Below are positions 24,880 through 34,729 of a DNA stretch of 64,000 nt, piece by piece. A model generated the notes under the pieces. It worked only from the letters and a program-made list of their open reading frames with translations, was not told the DNA's origin and did not search any database. This stretch comes from Prevotella sp. (GTDB lineage: Bacteria > Bacteroidota > Bacteroidia > Bacteroidales > Bacteroidaceae). Each line of letters starts with the position of its first letter. Position 1 is the stretch's first letter. The DNA is taken from the NCBI GenBank assembly GCA_017554145.1, contig JAFZIZ010000009.1, positions 1-64,000 on the forward strand, read 5' to 3'. Both the position numbers and the translations under genes were made by a program.

Positions 24880-26552
24880 TTGGCGTACTTGTCAATGAGT
24901 GACTGGGCTTGCTCGTTGCCAAGTTCCTTTGCTTTATTAAGATTCTTGGCACCTTCTGACTTATTGTTTGTCAGACACTGGGCAAGTCCTAAGAATAGAT
25001 AACCATCGGAGAATTCTGGTGCCATACGAATGAGTTGCTGGGAAGTCTCGATGGCTTCTTTATGTCTGCCGACACGTATTTCAAGGGAAGCCTTCTCTGC
25101 TCGGTATAAAGGATCAGAAGGAGCCAGTTCAATTGCTTTATTGATGTCGTTCAACGCCTGTTGATAGAGATGTCCACCAACTTCAGCTATCTCACGGTTA
25201 TAATAGAACTGAGGTCCTAACTGAGTTTTCATCAGACTCTCGTAGTCGTTATAGTCATTGACGGCAGGACGGAATTTTCCCATACCAGTCAGTATCTGAG
25301 CACGGACAAGCAGATAGGGTGCCACAGTCTTGACGTATGGGCGACTAAACATATTAATGGCACTGTCAAGCAAAGCCAACTCTTGGTCTGCCTCTCCCAA
25401 TTGCGCCTTACATCGTGATGCGGCATAGAAGATATCGGCACTGCGGAGGTCAGTATGGGTTAGTTGCTCATAGAGCTGATAGGCTTCCGCATATTGTTGT
25501 TGTGCATAACGAATCTGTGCTTGTTGTTGGAGATAGACAGGTATGGGGTTGAGACGATAGGCTTCCTGCGATTCATTGAAAGCCTTGTCGAGTGACCATG
25601 CACTATAGGGCTTGTCACTTTGATAGATCTCTTTCTGGTAAATAAGTTCAGCATACTGATAATGGGCATCGTCTTTCTGTTCTGCCAATTTGATAACCTG
25701 CTCCATATCTTTCTCAGCATTATTGAAGTCTTCTTTGGCGGTACGATAACGGGCACGATAGAGATAACCATCTGAGACCTGTGGGAACTTTTGGATGAAA
25801 CGCTCGATGAAGTTTCCATATTGGCTTTCATTCATGGTCGATGAAGCAAGGAACAGAGCCAGTAATGCCTCTTTCTGGTCGTCGGGTATTGCTTTAGCGA
25901 TAGCCGTCTGTTTCAGTACGGGGTCGTTGATGCTCAGACCTTTGATAGTCAGGTCTGCTGCATAACGGGCACTGACAGCATAGGAAATATCCTTCTTCGT
26001 TCCTGCAGAGGGTTGGATGATGCCGATAACAGCACCTTCTTGATTGAGAACGGGACAGCTGACTTGACTCTCTTCTGTCGTCAGTTGAAGCGTATAGTAT
26101 TCATAGGTATCTTGAAATTTCTCTGCACTACTAACAGTACCTTTTACGCAGATAGGCGTCTTTTTGACAGAGTAGGGAAGCAACCATACGCTACTTCCGT
26201 TAGTGGCTGTTGAGGCAATTGTTAGTGGAACAGTTTTCTTGGTCGACACTTTGAACTTCGCCACATCATAGGTCTCGTTTGCTCCAAGGATCATTTCAAC
26301 AGGCATCTCGTCGCCTTGTGCGTCGATAATCACAGCTCGTTGGGCATCCTTAAAGGGAGCATAACTGCTGACTGCCTCTCCATTCGTGCCTATAAAGAAT
26401 CCTGTGCTGCTGGCAAGCAGGGAACCGTTTGCCGAGAAGGTCTTCAGCGTGAATACTGATTTGGCAGCTTTCTCAGCCCATGAGGGTGTCTGGGCTGATA
26501 AAGGTAAAAGGGTATAGAGGAAAAATGGTAATAGGATGAATAATCTTTTCAT
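24876..26552 (-). CDS. Trypsin-fold pseudoprotease with TPR repeats
   Basis: 558 residues. Signal peptide (MKRLFILLPFFLYTLLPLSAQ). Residues about 25-200 have the trypsin-like fold pattern (STGFFIGTNGEAVSSYAPFKDA, ETYDVAKFKV, VSCPVLNQEGAVIGII). The usual catalytic His (NYHV) is replaced by SYAP, and the GxSGxP Ser region reads VSCPV, so only the Asp is kept; it is probably inactive. The rest is TPR repeats. Likely a periplasmic binding or scaffold protein. Last gene of the dnaN operon, coupled to recN by an ATGA overlap. Confidence 0.75.
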   Translation of the reverse strand: MKRLFILLPFFLYTLLPLSAQTPSWAEKAAKSVFTLKTFSANGSLLASSTGFFIGTNGEAVSSYAPFKDAQRAVIIDAQGDEMPVEMILGANETYDVAKFKVSTKKTVPLTIASTATNGSSVWLLPYSVKKTPICVKGTVSSAEKFQDTYEYYTLQLTTEESQVSCPVLNQEGAVIGIIQPSAGTKKDISYAVSARYAADLTIKGLSINDPVLKQTAIAKAIPDDQKEALLALFLASSTMNESQYGNFIERFIQKFPQVSDGYLYRARYRTAKEDFNNAEKDMEQVIKLAEQKDDAHYQYAELIYQKEIYQSDKPYSAWSLDKAFNESQEAYRLNPIPVYLQQQAQIRYAQQQYAEAYQLYEQLTHTDLRSADIFYAASRCKAQLGEADQELALLDSAINMFSRPYVKTVAPYLLVRAQILTGMGKFRPAVNDYNDYESLMKTQLGPQFYYNREIAEVGGHLYQQALNDINKAIELAPSDPLYRAEKASLEIRVGRHKEAIETSQQLIRMAPEFSDGYLFLGLAQCLTNNKSEGAKNLNKAKELGNEQAQSLIDKYAN

Positions 26553-28207
26553 ATTTTCAATAATTCTTTTGCGTTTTGAATAGCAGCGGCAGAGATATCA
26601 CTGCCACTGAGCATTTGGGCGATTTCATGGATACGCTCTTCTTGGGAGAGCATCTGCATCTGACTGGTAGTACCTGTAGTGGTCTCCAGTTTCGATACGC
26701 GATAATGGGTGGTGCCGAGGGCGGCAATCTGTGGAAGATGGGTGATACTGATAACCTGACGGTCGTTGGCTCCCATCTCCTGCATAATCTCTGCCATGCG
26801 TTCAGCAATCTTACCACTCACACCTGTATCAATCTCGTCAAAGATGATGGTGGGAAGCTTGACTGCACCGCTAATCATCGCCTTCAGGGAAAGCATCACT
26901 CGGGCAATCTCTCCACCAGATGCTACCTGAGAGATTGGTTGCAAAGGACTGGAGGTGTTGGCACTAAACAGGAAAGCGATGTTGTCTTGTCCATTCTTGT
27001 GAAGGTCTTCCTGTTGGATCATGACCTCAAAACGGACGTTGGGCATACCAAGTGTTACCAGTCGCTCACGCATCTCCTGTTCAATGTCCTTAGCGGCTTT
27101 CTGGCGGAGCTTTGTGAGTTGGTTGGCTTTCTGTTGGCATTTCTCTTTCAGGCTCTTAATTTCGTTTTGAAGAGTAGTAAGTGTCTCATCACTGTTCTCT
27201 ATCTGACAGAGTTGGCGTTTCAGGTCATCGTGTATCTGTATCAATTCACCCACCGTCTCTACATGATATTTCTTCTGAAGGTCATAGAGTTTGTCAAGAC
27301 GCTGGTTGATGCGTTCCAGTTCAGCAGGATCGAAATCAATAGCGTCTAAACGTGCCTCTATATCCTGAGCGATATCCTTGAGTTCTATTTGGGTACTCTC
27401 CAATCGTTCTGTCCATTCTTCTGCGGTAGGATAGACTTTAGTGATAGACTGTATGGCGGAATATGACTTACGGAGTAGGGAAAGGACACCTTGTTCGTCG
27501 GCAGAGAGGTTGTTCTGCGTCTCATAGAGTGCTGTTTTGATATCTTCACTATGAGTCATCGTGTCGCATTGCTGTTCCAGTTCCTCTTGTTCTCCTTCAG
27601 CAAGTTGGGCGTTAGAGAGTTCTTCATATTGAAACTGCATGAAGTCGAGGTTCTGACGATTACGTTCCATCTCTTCCTGTAACTCCTTCAGTTGCTGTTG
27701 TTTCTTATGATAATCGGCATACAACGTATGATAGTCTGCCAGCACCTCTTGGTCTTGGGCAATCGTATCTACCACCTCTAATTGGAAGTCTTGTTTTCCC
27801 AGTAACAGGTTCTGGTGCTGTGAGTGTACGTCAACCAACATATCACCCAGTTCCTTCAACATGGAAAGAGCTACGGGTACGTCGTTGATGAATGCACGAC
27901 TCTTTCCTGCGGATGTCAGTTCACGACGGATGATACAGTCGGAGGCATCGTAGTCGATATCGTTATCATCAAAGAAAGACTGTAGTTGGTAGCGAGTGAG
28001 GTCGAAATGTGCCTCAATGACACAACGGTCAGCCCCTTGTTTAATGGTTTTGGAATCTGCTCGCTGTCCCAGCAAGAGTGCAATGGCTCCAAGGATGATA
28101 CTCTTACCTGCTCCCGTCTCACCTGTAATCACAGAGAAGCCTGGGCGCAGTTCTATGTCAAGTTCATCAATCAGCGTGAAATTCCTGATGTATAGTTGCT
28201 TTAACAT
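26549..28207 (-). CDS. recN: DNA repair protein RecN
   Basis: 552 residues. SMC-like: Walker A GETGAGKSI near the N-terminus (about 30-38), a long coiled-coil middle, and signature VASGGEIARVMLSLK with Walker B IIFDEIDTGVSG near the C-terminus. Acts in double-strand break repair. Starts 3 bases after the DUF4835 gene and overlaps the following gene by ATGA. Confidence 0.96.
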   Translation of the reverse strand: MLKQLYIRNFTLIDELDIELRPGFSVITGETGAGKSIILGAIALLLGQRADSKTIKQGADRCVIEAHFDLTRYQLQSFFDDNDIDYDASDCIIRRELTSAGKSRAFINDVPVALSMLKELGDMLVDVHSQHQNLLLGKQDFQLEVVDTIAQDQEVLADYHTLYADYHKKQQQLKELQEEMERNRQNLDFMQFQYEELSNAQLAEGEQEELEQQCDTMTHSEDIKTALYETQNNLSADEQGVLSLLRKSYSAIQSITKVYPTAEEWTERLESTQIELKDIAQDIEARLDAIDFDPAELERINQRLDKLYDLQKKYHVETVGELIQIHDDLKRQLCQIENSDETLTTLQNEIKSLKEKCQQKANQLTKLRQKAAKDIEQEMRERLVTLGMPNVRFEVMIQQEDLHKNGQDNIAFLFSANTSSPLQPISQVASGGEIARVMLSLKAMISGAVKLPTIIFDEIDTGVSGKIAERMAEIMQEMGANDRQVISITHLPQIAALGTTHYRVSKLETTTGTTSQMQMLSQEERIHEIAQMLSGSDISAAAIQNAKELLKI

Positions 28208-28210
28208 GTG

Positions 28211-29110
28211 TCAGTTCTTAATCTTATCCCACGCATTACTTTGCGAGGGGTTGATGTTAAAGAGAAGGTTATAGACATTCTCCTTTTCTTTCTGAGTACC
28301 TTTGCCATGATAGATATTGGCTAACTCATCACGTTTATAGTCTGTCCATATCTGTGGCAAGAGGCTCAGTGGCTTATTCTCGTGGGCTTCCTTCAGTCCG
28401 TTGAGTGCCGTCGTAATACTGGTCCTGCCTCGTTCTGCATTGTTAGCCATCTCGTCAAGTCCTGTACGATAATAGTCGTATTGCAGTTGTCGCATAGGTT
28501 TCATCGCCTCGTCCAAATAATCGTTGATAATGGCAAAACGGTTGCGACTGGTCTCAAAGGCTTTCCATCCAGGGAAACCGAGGTTCTGGGTATTGTTGAC
28601 CAGATTCAGGCAACGCTGAAGAACATCGGTTCCTCCCATTGGAGAGAAACTGTCAAGATCAAGTCCGATAATCAGATAGGCATAATAGGCTATCAATGCA
28701 GTCAACTGGTTGTCAATCATCTCCTCTTGGAAATTCAACTGGTCGAACTGTGCATAGTCGAAGTTGAAGTCATCGTCCTTATTATTATATAAGGTGGAAG
28801 TATAAGTAGAGTAGTAGATTGGTCGGTTGGCTTGTATCATCGCCGTTGCCTCGAAACGGTCTGAAGACCTGTCGTATTTGGTAACAGTGATATTAAAGCT
28901 GCAATTGATACGTTCATTCTTTTGAAACTGATAATCAGTCCATTGGCGATCATTGATAAACTGTTCTAACGATTGTTGTAAGTTCTCGAAGACACTGGCA
29001 TCTGTTCCCTGAACTTGGGCGTGATTGATATTCACCTTAGCATTCAGTTCCTGCGCATGCAAACTAAGCGGGCATAGCGTAATGATGACTAACCAGAAAA
29101 TCTTCTTCAT
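28211..29110 (-). CDS. DUF4835 family protein (PorD-like)
   Basis: 299 residues with a signal peptide (MKKIFWLVIITLCPLSLHAQ). The family marks are ELNAKVNINHAQVQGTD, FNITVTKYDRSSDRFEATAMIQANRPIYYSTY and YAYLIIGLDLDSFSPMGGTD. Often named for PorD of the type IX secretion system; whether this species has that system cannot be judged here. Conserved beside coaBC and recN in Bacteroidota. It overlaps coaBC by ATGA. Confidence 0.85.
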   Translation of the reverse strand: MKKIFWLVIITLCPLSLHAQELNAKVNINHAQVQGTDASVFENLQQSLEQFINDRQWTDYQFQKNERINCSFNITVTKYDRSSDRFEATAMIQANRPIYYSTYTSTLYNNKDDDFNFDYAQFDQLNFQEEMIDNQLTALIAYYAYLIIGLDLDSFSPMGGTDVLQRCLNLVNNTQNLGFPGWKAFETSRNRFAIINDYLDEAMKPMRQLQYDYYRTGLDEMANNAERGRTSITTALNGLKEAHENKPLSLLPQIWTDYKRDELANIYHGKGTQKEKENVYNLLFNINPSQSNAWDKIKN

Positions 29111-30300
29111 AGGATAGCTGATAGTTCTGTGATGATATCTGCTGCTACTTCGCTTTTGGGTTTGCGGTCATAGTCTTTCTGTCCTTGTGAGGAGATGATA
29201 CTGATTTGATTCTCGTCAGACTGGAAGCAGGTTCCTTCATTACGCAAGGAATTAAGTACGATGAAGTCAAAGTTCTTACGCTTTAGTTTATCTTGTGCAT
29301 TAGCCTGTTCGTCGTTTGTCTCTAAAGCAAAGCCAATCAGTCGCTGATTCTCCCGTTTCATCTTACCAAGTTCTGCAGCAATATCGTGAGTGGGCTTCAG
29401 GCGGATGACTAAGTCTTCATTCTCTCGTTTGATTTTCTTATCTGCAATGGTGTCAGGACGGAAATCAGCAACGGCAGCACAGAGAATGGCAGCATCACAT
29501 TGTCCATAAGTATTGATGGCTGCCTGATACATCTGTTCGCAACTCTCCACATCCGTGCGATGGATATGAGGGCGTGTCGTCGCAAGTGCCACTGGTCCAG
29601 CGATGAGTTCTACCTCTGCACCTCGACGTGCACATTCCTCGGCAAGGGCAAAGCCCATCTTACCACTGGAATAGTTGCCGATAAAGCGAACAGGATCTAT
29701 TTTCTCGTAGGTAGGTCCAGCCGTTATCATAATCTTCTTGCCAGCGAGTGGAGCAGAAGCATCAAGAGCACGGTCAAGATATTCTACAATCTTTTCAGGC
29801 TCCTCCATACGTCCCTTTCCTTCCAGTCCTGATGCAAGGAAACCGCTTTGTGGTTCAATAATCTGATTTCCAAACGACTGTAGTTTCTGAAGATTCTCTT
29901 GTGTTGTGGGATGTTGGTACATATCCAAGTCCATGGCAGGAGCAATGAAAACAGGCGCCTTCATAGACAGATAGGTGGTGATAAGCATATTATCGGCAAC
30001 TCCATTTGCCATCTTTCCCAACGTAGAGGCGGTACAAGGAGCAATCAACATCGCATCAGCCCACAAGCCAAGGGCAACATGGGAATGCCAAGAACCATCG
30101 CGCTGAGAAAAGAAGTCGCTGATAACAGGCTTCTGAGTCAGTGCAGAAAGCGTGATAGGTGTGATAAACTCTTTCCCTGCAGGAGTAATGACAACTTGTA
30201 CTTCTGCCCCTGCTTTGATAAGCCCACGGATGATATAGCATGCTTTATAAGCTGCTATGGAGCCAGTAATACCTAAGACAATCTTCTTCCCTTTCAGCAT
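29107..30300 (-). CDS. coaBC: Bifunctional phosphopantothenoylcysteine decarboxylase/synthetase
   Basis: 397 residues. The N-terminal flavoprotein CoaC (GKKIVLGITGSIAAYKACYIIR; His in WHSHVALG; PAMDLDMYQHP). The C-terminal CoaB (KKIMITAGPTYEKIDPVRFIGNYSSGKMGFALAEE). Makes 4'-phosphopantetheine for coenzyme A. One base separates it from the upstream exonuclease gene. Confidence 0.95.
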   Translation of the reverse strand: MLKGKKIVLGITGSIAAYKACYIIRGLIKAGAEVQVVITPAGKEFITPITLSALTQKPVISDFFSQRDGSWHSHVALGLWADAMLIAPCTASTLGKMANGVADNMLITTYLSMKAPVFIAPAMDLDMYQHPTTQENLQKLQSFGNQIIEPQSGFLASGLEGKGRMEEPEKIVEYLDRALDASAPLAGKKIMITAGPTYEKIDPVRFIGNYSSGKMGFALAEECARRGAEVELIAGPVALATTRPHIHRTDVESCEQMYQAAINTYGQCDAAILCAAVADFRPDTIADKKIKRENEDLVIRLKPTHDIAAELGKMKRENQRLIGFALETNDEQANAQDKLKRKNFDFIVLNSLRNEGTCFQSDENQISIISSQGQKDYDRKPKSEVAADIITELSAIL

Positions 30301-30301
30301 A

Positions 30302-31159
30302 TTATGAGTTCATTTGGCTCTCACGTAAACGGATACGAGTGAGAACTTGTTTAGTATTATAGGTAAAGTCACCGCCAAGTATCCAACTATAATAACCTGG
30401 ATCGAAGCGTAACACTTGAGCAACAGACTGACCTTTGTACTTTCCGAAATTGAAAACCTCTGTAATGACAGGGTTTCCATCCTTATCAAGAACAGTCTTA
30501 CCTGTACGGTCTTTCAATTCTCCCCATACGATACGACCTGCAAAGTCAATATTGTCATTGCTCTTTGAGAAGTCAGCAAGGAACTGCATGTCGTTCTGTA
30601 ACACACGTTCGGGATCTTCCTGCTTGTCTGTCGTATACATATCGAGTTGTCCTTGTAGTACCCGATAGGTTGCTTCCGTATCCTCATCGGCACGGTGTGC
30701 CTGGAAGTCGTCTTCCATCTTATGTCCACAATAGAAGAGATAGGCGGCAGCCAGATTGCGACGTTCCATCTTATGATAGATAGTCTGAACGTCAATCAGA
30801 CGACATTTGGAGAAATCGAAATCAATACCTGCACGGAGGAACTCCTCAGCCAGCAATGGAACATCGAAGTGGTTGGAATTATAACCGGCAATATCACTGC
30901 CGCTAAACACCTGATTGAGCGTCTGTGCAAGTTGCTTGAAGGTTGGTTTATCCTTTACATCCTCATTCTTGATACCAGTGAGTTCTTCTACGACTTCTGG
31001 AATAGCTTTTTCGGGATTGATGAGATAATTCCCCCGTTCTTCTTTTCCGTCAGGAAAGACTTTGATATAGGATATTTGAATGACACGGTCCTTGACAAGG
31101 TCAAGGCCCGTGGTCTCCAAATCGAAAATGACTAATGGTTTCTGTAAGTTCAGTTTCAT
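30302..31159 (-). CDS. DnaQ-like 3'-5' exonuclease
   Basis: 285 residues from ATG 31159; a TTG two codons upstream is less likely. DEDD exonuclease motifs: FDLETTGLD (Exo I), GYNSNHFDVPLL (Exo II), and HRADEDTEAT (Exo III with His). The C-terminal FGKYKGQSVAQVLRFDPGYYSWIL segment matches the ExoX-like C-terminal domain. Probably a repair or proofreading nuclease. Directly downstream of dnaN (gap about 11 bases). Confidence 0.88.
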   Translation of the reverse strand: MKLNLQKPLVIFDLETTGLDLVKDRVIQISYIKVFPDGKEERGNYLINPEKAIPEVVEELTGIKNEDVKDKPTFKQLAQTLNQVFSGSDIAGYNSNHFDVPLLAEEFLRAGIDFDFSKCRLIDVQTIYHKMERRNLAAAYLFYCGHKMEDDFQAHRADEDTEATYRVLQGQLDMYTTDKQEDPERVLQNDMQFLADFSKSNDNIDFAGRIVWGELKDRTGKTVLDKDGNPVITEVFNFGKYKGQSVAQVLRFDPGYYSWILGGDFTYNTKQVLTRIRLRESQMNS

Positions 31160-31170
31160 TCGCAAAGAGA

Positions 31171-32295
31171 TTAATCGTTGATGAGCATCGGCATCATCAG
31201 CATGAGTACATCTTGGTTCTCTGGCTGCTCTGAAGGAAGAACCAGTCCAGCACGGCTGGGATCAGCAAGTTGGATGATGACATCCTGACAATCGAAATTG
31301 CTCAAGATCTCGATAAATGATGCTCCTTTGAAACCAATACTCATAGGTTGACCGCTGTAGTCACATGACATACGCTCTGTGGCAGTCTTGGAAAAGTCGT
31401 AATCCTCTGCATCCAGTTGAAGTGTACCACTTTCTACGCGGAAACGAATGAGGTTGCTGGCATCGTTGGCAAATGGCTGAACACGACGGAGGGCAGAGAG
31501 AAGACCCATGCGGTCGACAGTCAGAATGTTGGGGTTATTCTGAGGAATCACAGAATTATAATTCGGATAGCGACCCTCGATGAGACGACAGATAATCTGT
31601 CCATCAGAGAAATTAATCTGGGCATTACGTTCATCGAAGCGAATTTCTACATCACCACCGTCTTTCTGTAATAAGCCTTTCAGCAGAGCAGCAGGCTTCT
31701 TTGGTAAAATAAATGCTGCTGGTTGTTCACTCTGAATAGAAAAAATCTTGTTACGTACTAACTTATGACCGTCAGAAGCAACGACAGCAAGACATTCTGG
31801 TGTAAGGTCGAAATAGATACCATTCATAACAGGACGCAACTCATCTTGTGCTGTAGCGAAGAGAGAGCGATTGATATTCTCTGACAGCAAGTCACTGGAG
31901 ATATTGATAACGTTGGCACCTTCGCTGATACTTTGTGCCTGTGGATATTCATCTGCACTTTCAATAGGCAGTGAGAACAATCCGTTCTGGTAACTGATTT
32001 TGGCGATATTCTCCTGTAAATTGACATCAAAGGTGATAGGCTGTTCGGAGAAGCCTTTCACACCTTCCAGCAGGTCGTGATTGCCAATGGCGAAACGGCC
32101 GTTGCTATCACTCTCAGTCAGTTCCACTTGCGTATTCATGACGTTTTCGCTATCAGAAGCGGTTAAATAGAGCACGTTGTCCTGAATGTCAAATAGGAAA
32201 TCGGCTAAGATTGGCAAGGAATTCTTGCTGTTAATCACTCTTGAAAGAGCGTTGAGTTTGCTGCTAAGCGCAGTGCTTGATACTGTAAATCTCAT
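31171..32295 (-). CDS. dnaN: DNA polymerase III beta sliding clamp
   Basis: 374 residues, normal length. Three clamp domains; ends with VLMLMMPMLIND, matching the usual L-M-P-M-R-type C-terminus. First gene of the operon dnaN-exo-coaBC-DUF4835-recN-TPR. Promoter on the minus strand at 32337-32367. Confidence 0.97.
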   Translation of the reverse strand: MRFTVSSTALSSKLNALSRVINSKNSLPILADFLFDIQDNVLYLTASDSENVMNTQVELTESDSNGRFAIGNHDLLEGVKGFSEQPITFDVNLQENIAKISYQNGLFSLPIESADEYPQAQSISEGANVINISSDLLSENINRSLFATAQDELRPVMNGIYFDLTPECLAVVASDGHKLVRNKIFSIQSEQPAAFILPKKPAALLKGLLQKDGGDVEIRFDERNAQINFSDGQIICRLIEGRYPNYNSVIPQNNPNILTVDRMGLLSALRRVQPFANDASNLIRFRVESGTLQLDAEDYDFSKTATERMSCDYSGQPMSIGFKGASFIEILSNFDCQDVIIQLADPSRAGLVLPSEQPENQDVLMLMMPMLIND

Positions 32296-32336
32296 GTGTA
32301 TTTAATTAATTTGTTTTAAGTCCTACTAATTGAGCA

Positions 32337-32367
32337 CAAAAATACAAAATAACTTGCTCAATAGCAA
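32337..32367 (-). promoter_or_regulatory. Promoter of the dnaN operon
   Basis: Minus-strand TATTTTTG (32337-32344) with TTG exactly 20 bp upstream (32365-32367). Leader about 35 bases. Confidence 0.7.
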
Positions 32368-32460
32368 AAATATTCGGTAAAATATTCTCAAATTAAAAGT
32401 ATTTTTCGTAATTTCGCAATCTGAAACGTAAAATAAACAAATAATAACGAATAATTAATT

Positions 32461-32865
32461 ATGGATTTAACAGGTAAAATTATTGCCGTGCTCCCGGCTA
32501 ATAGCGGAGTATCTTCACGTACTGGTAATGCTTGGATGTCGCAGGAATATGTCATTGAGGTTCCTGGTCAGTATCCCCGTAAGTGCTTGTTCCGTGTTTT
32601 CGGTGAAGACCGCATCAAACAGTTCAACATTCAGAACGGAGAAGAGTTGACAATCAGTTTTGACATTGATGCCCATGAATACAATGGACGTTGGTTCAAT
32701 GAGATCCGTGCATACAATGTAACACGTGGTGCAGCACCTGCTGCAGCTCCACAGGCAACTCCATTCCCACCACAGCAGGCAGCTGCTCCTCAGGATGCTA
32801 CCTCTCCATTCCCTCCAGCACAGGAGCCCGCAGGTGAGGGTAGTGCTGATGACCTGCCCTTTTAG
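32461..32865 (+). CDS. DUF3127 single-strand-binding-like protein
   Basis: 134 residues. The N-terminal 90 residues form an OB-fold-like DUF3127 domain (MDLTGKIIAVLPANSGVSS; QEYVIEVPGQYPRKCLFRVFG). A Pro/Ala/Gln-rich linker follows, ending in the acidic tip SADDLPF. This layout copies that of SSB (OB fold, disordered linker, D-D-x-P-F tip that recruits repair proteins). Function in DNA metabolism is inference. A -7-like TAATTTCG lies at 32409-32416. Confidence 0.8.
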   Translation: MDLTGKIIAVLPANSGVSSRTGNAWMSQEYVIEVPGQYPRKCLFRVFGEDRIKQFNIQNGEELTISFDIDAHEYNGRWFNEIRAYNVTRGAAPAAAPQATPFPPQQAAAPQDATSPFPPAQEPAGEGSADDLPF

Positions 32866-32888
32866 GATAAAATTCTAGTGGAAAAAAA

Positions 32889-32921
32889 TATGGGCTGCAA
32901 TCCTTTTGGATGCAGCCCATA
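32889..32921. terminator. Bidirectional terminator between DUF3127 and rpsA
   Basis: Eleven-base perfect arms TATGGGCTGCA (32889-32899) and TGCAGCCCATA (32911-32921); A run to the left, AATTTATT to the right. Serves convergent genes. Confidence 0.85.
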
Positions 32922-32947
32922 ATTTATTGGAAAGAAGGAGTAGGGGA

Positions 32948-34729
32948 TTACTCACCCTTCTCCATCTTAGCTTTCAATTCAGCGAGTACGTCGATGTCAC
33001 CGAGAGTGGTGCTTGCGGCAACGTTCTCAATCTTTGGAGCCTCTTCCTTCTTAGCAGCACGTGTCTTCTTAGCAGCAGCCTTCTTCTCCTCACGCTGAGG
33101 ATCCTCAAAGGTACGGCTGTGAGACAGGATGATGCGCTTAGAATCCTTATTGAACTCAATTACCTTGAAGGGCAGTTCCTCGTTGAGCTGAGCCTGTGAA
33201 CCATCTTCCTTGACGAGATGCTTTGGAGTAGCGAAGCCCTCAACGTCCTTGTCAAGAGATACAACGGCACCTTTCTCGAGCAACTCGATGATCTTACCCT
33301 CATGGATAGAACCAACGGTGTACTTAGCCTCGAAGACATCCCAAGGATTATCCTCCAACTGCTTGTGACCGAGAGAGAGACGACGGTTCTCCTTGTCGAT
33401 ATCGAGAACGACAACGTCGATTTCTGCACCTACCTGAGTAAACTCTGAAGGATGCTTAACCTTCTTGGTCCAAGAGAGGTCGCTGATGTGAATCAGACCG
33501 TCAACACCTTCCTCCAGTTCAACGAATACACCGAAGTTGGTGAAGTTGCGAACCTTAGCGGTGTGCTTAGAACCAATAGGATACTTAACTTCAATAGCCT
33601 CCCATGGATCTTCCTTCAACTGCTTGATGCCGAGAGACATCTTGCGCTCGTCGCGGTCGAGGGTCAGGATAACAGCCTCTACATCGTCGCCTACCTTCAG
33701 GAACTCCTGGGCAGAACGGAGGTGCTGGCTCCATGACATCTCTGATACGTGAATCAGACCCTCAACACCAGGCTGAATCTCTACGAATGCACCATAGTCA
33801 GCGATAACGACTACTTTACCCTTCACGTGGTCGCCTACCTGCAGATTAGCATCCAGAGCATCCCAAGGATGTGGAGTGAGTTGCTTCAGACCGAGGGCAA
33901 TGCGTTTCTTCTCGTCGTCGAAGTCGAGGATAACGACATTGATCTTCTGGTCGAGTTCTACTACCTTGTGTGGATCGTCTACGCGGCCCCAAGAGAGATC
34001 GGTGATATGGATGAGTCCGTCAACACCACCGAGGTCAACGAATACACCGTAAGAGGTGATATTCTTAACGGTACCCTCAAGGATCTGACCTTTTTCGAGT
34101 TTACCGATGATTTCTTTCTTCTGTGCCTCCAGCTCAGCCTCAATAAGAGCCTTGTGAGAAACAACGACATTGCGGAACTCCTGATTGATTTTCACAATCT
34201 TGAAGTCCATGGTTGTACCAACGAACTGGTCGTAGTCGCGTATGGGGTGAACGTCAATCTGACTACCAGGCAAGAATGCCTCGATGCCAAATACGTCAAC
34301 AATCATACCGCCCTTCGTGCGACACTTGATGTAACCCTGAACGATTTCCTCGCTCTCGAGAGCTGCATTAACACGATCCCAACTCTTAGAGAGACGTGCT
34401 TTTTTGTGTGACAGTACGAGTTGTCCCTTCTTGTCCTCAGCGTTCTCTACGTAAACCTCTACGGTGTCACCTGCTTTCAGGTCGGGGTTGTAACGGAACT
34501 CAGAGGCGGGGATGATACCGTCGCTCTTGTAGCCGATGTTTACGACTACTTCTTTCTTGTCAACACTGATAACAGTACCATCGACAACCTGATGCTCACT
34601 GACTTTATTCAGCGTTTCATCATAAGCCTTGTCAAGTTCTTCCTTGCTGACGTTTGCTGCCATACCATTCTCAAACTCTTCCCAATTGAAGTCGTTCAAT
34701 GGCTGGACGTTCTTTGTTAATTCTGACAT
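32948..34729 (-). CDS. rpsA: 30S ribosomal protein S1
   Basis: 593 residues with about six S1 RNA-binding repeats, each with a GxxxxG(V/I)FVxL...GLIH(V/I)S pattern, e.g. VVDGTVISVDKKEVVVNIGYKSDG, SYGVFVDLGGVDGLIHITDLSW, NFGVFVELEEGVDGLIHISDLSW. The C-terminus is Lys/Ala-rich. Helps bind mRNA to the 30S subunit; important where Shine-Dalgarno sites are weak. It has a long structured leader. Confidence 0.97.
   Translation of the reverse strand: MSELTKNVQPLNDFNWEEFENGMAANVSKEELDKAYDETLNKVSEHQVVDGTVISVDKKEVVVNIGYKSDGIIPASEFRYNPDLKAGDTVEVYVENAEDKKGQLVLSHKKARLSKSWDRVNAALESEEIVQGYIKCRTKGGMIVDVFGIEAFLPGSQIDVHPIRDYDQFVGTTMDFKIVKINQEFRNVVVSHKALIEAELEAQKKEIIGKLEKGQILEGTVKNITSYGVFVDLGGVDGLIHITDLSWGRVDDPHKVVELDQKINVVILDFDDEKKRIALGLKQLTPHPWDALDANLQVGDHVKGKVVVIADYGAFVEIQPGVEGLIHVSEMSWSQHLRSAQEFLKVGDDVEAVILTLDRDERKMSLGIKQLKEDPWEAIEVKYPIGSKHTAKVRNFTNFGVFVELEEGVDGLIHISDLSWTKKVKHPSEFTQVGAEIDVVVLDIDKENRRLSLGHKQLEDNPWDVFEAKYTVGSIHEGKIIELLEKGAVVSLDKDVEGFATPKHLVKEDGSQAQLNEELPFKVIEFNKDSKRIILSHSRTFEDPQREEKKAAAKKTRAAKKEEAPKIENVAASTTLGDIDVLAELKAKMEKGE

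Noticed and set aside
24876..26552. Active HtrA/DegP-type protease
   Set aside because: The catalytic His and Ser positions are changed and there is no PDZ domain.
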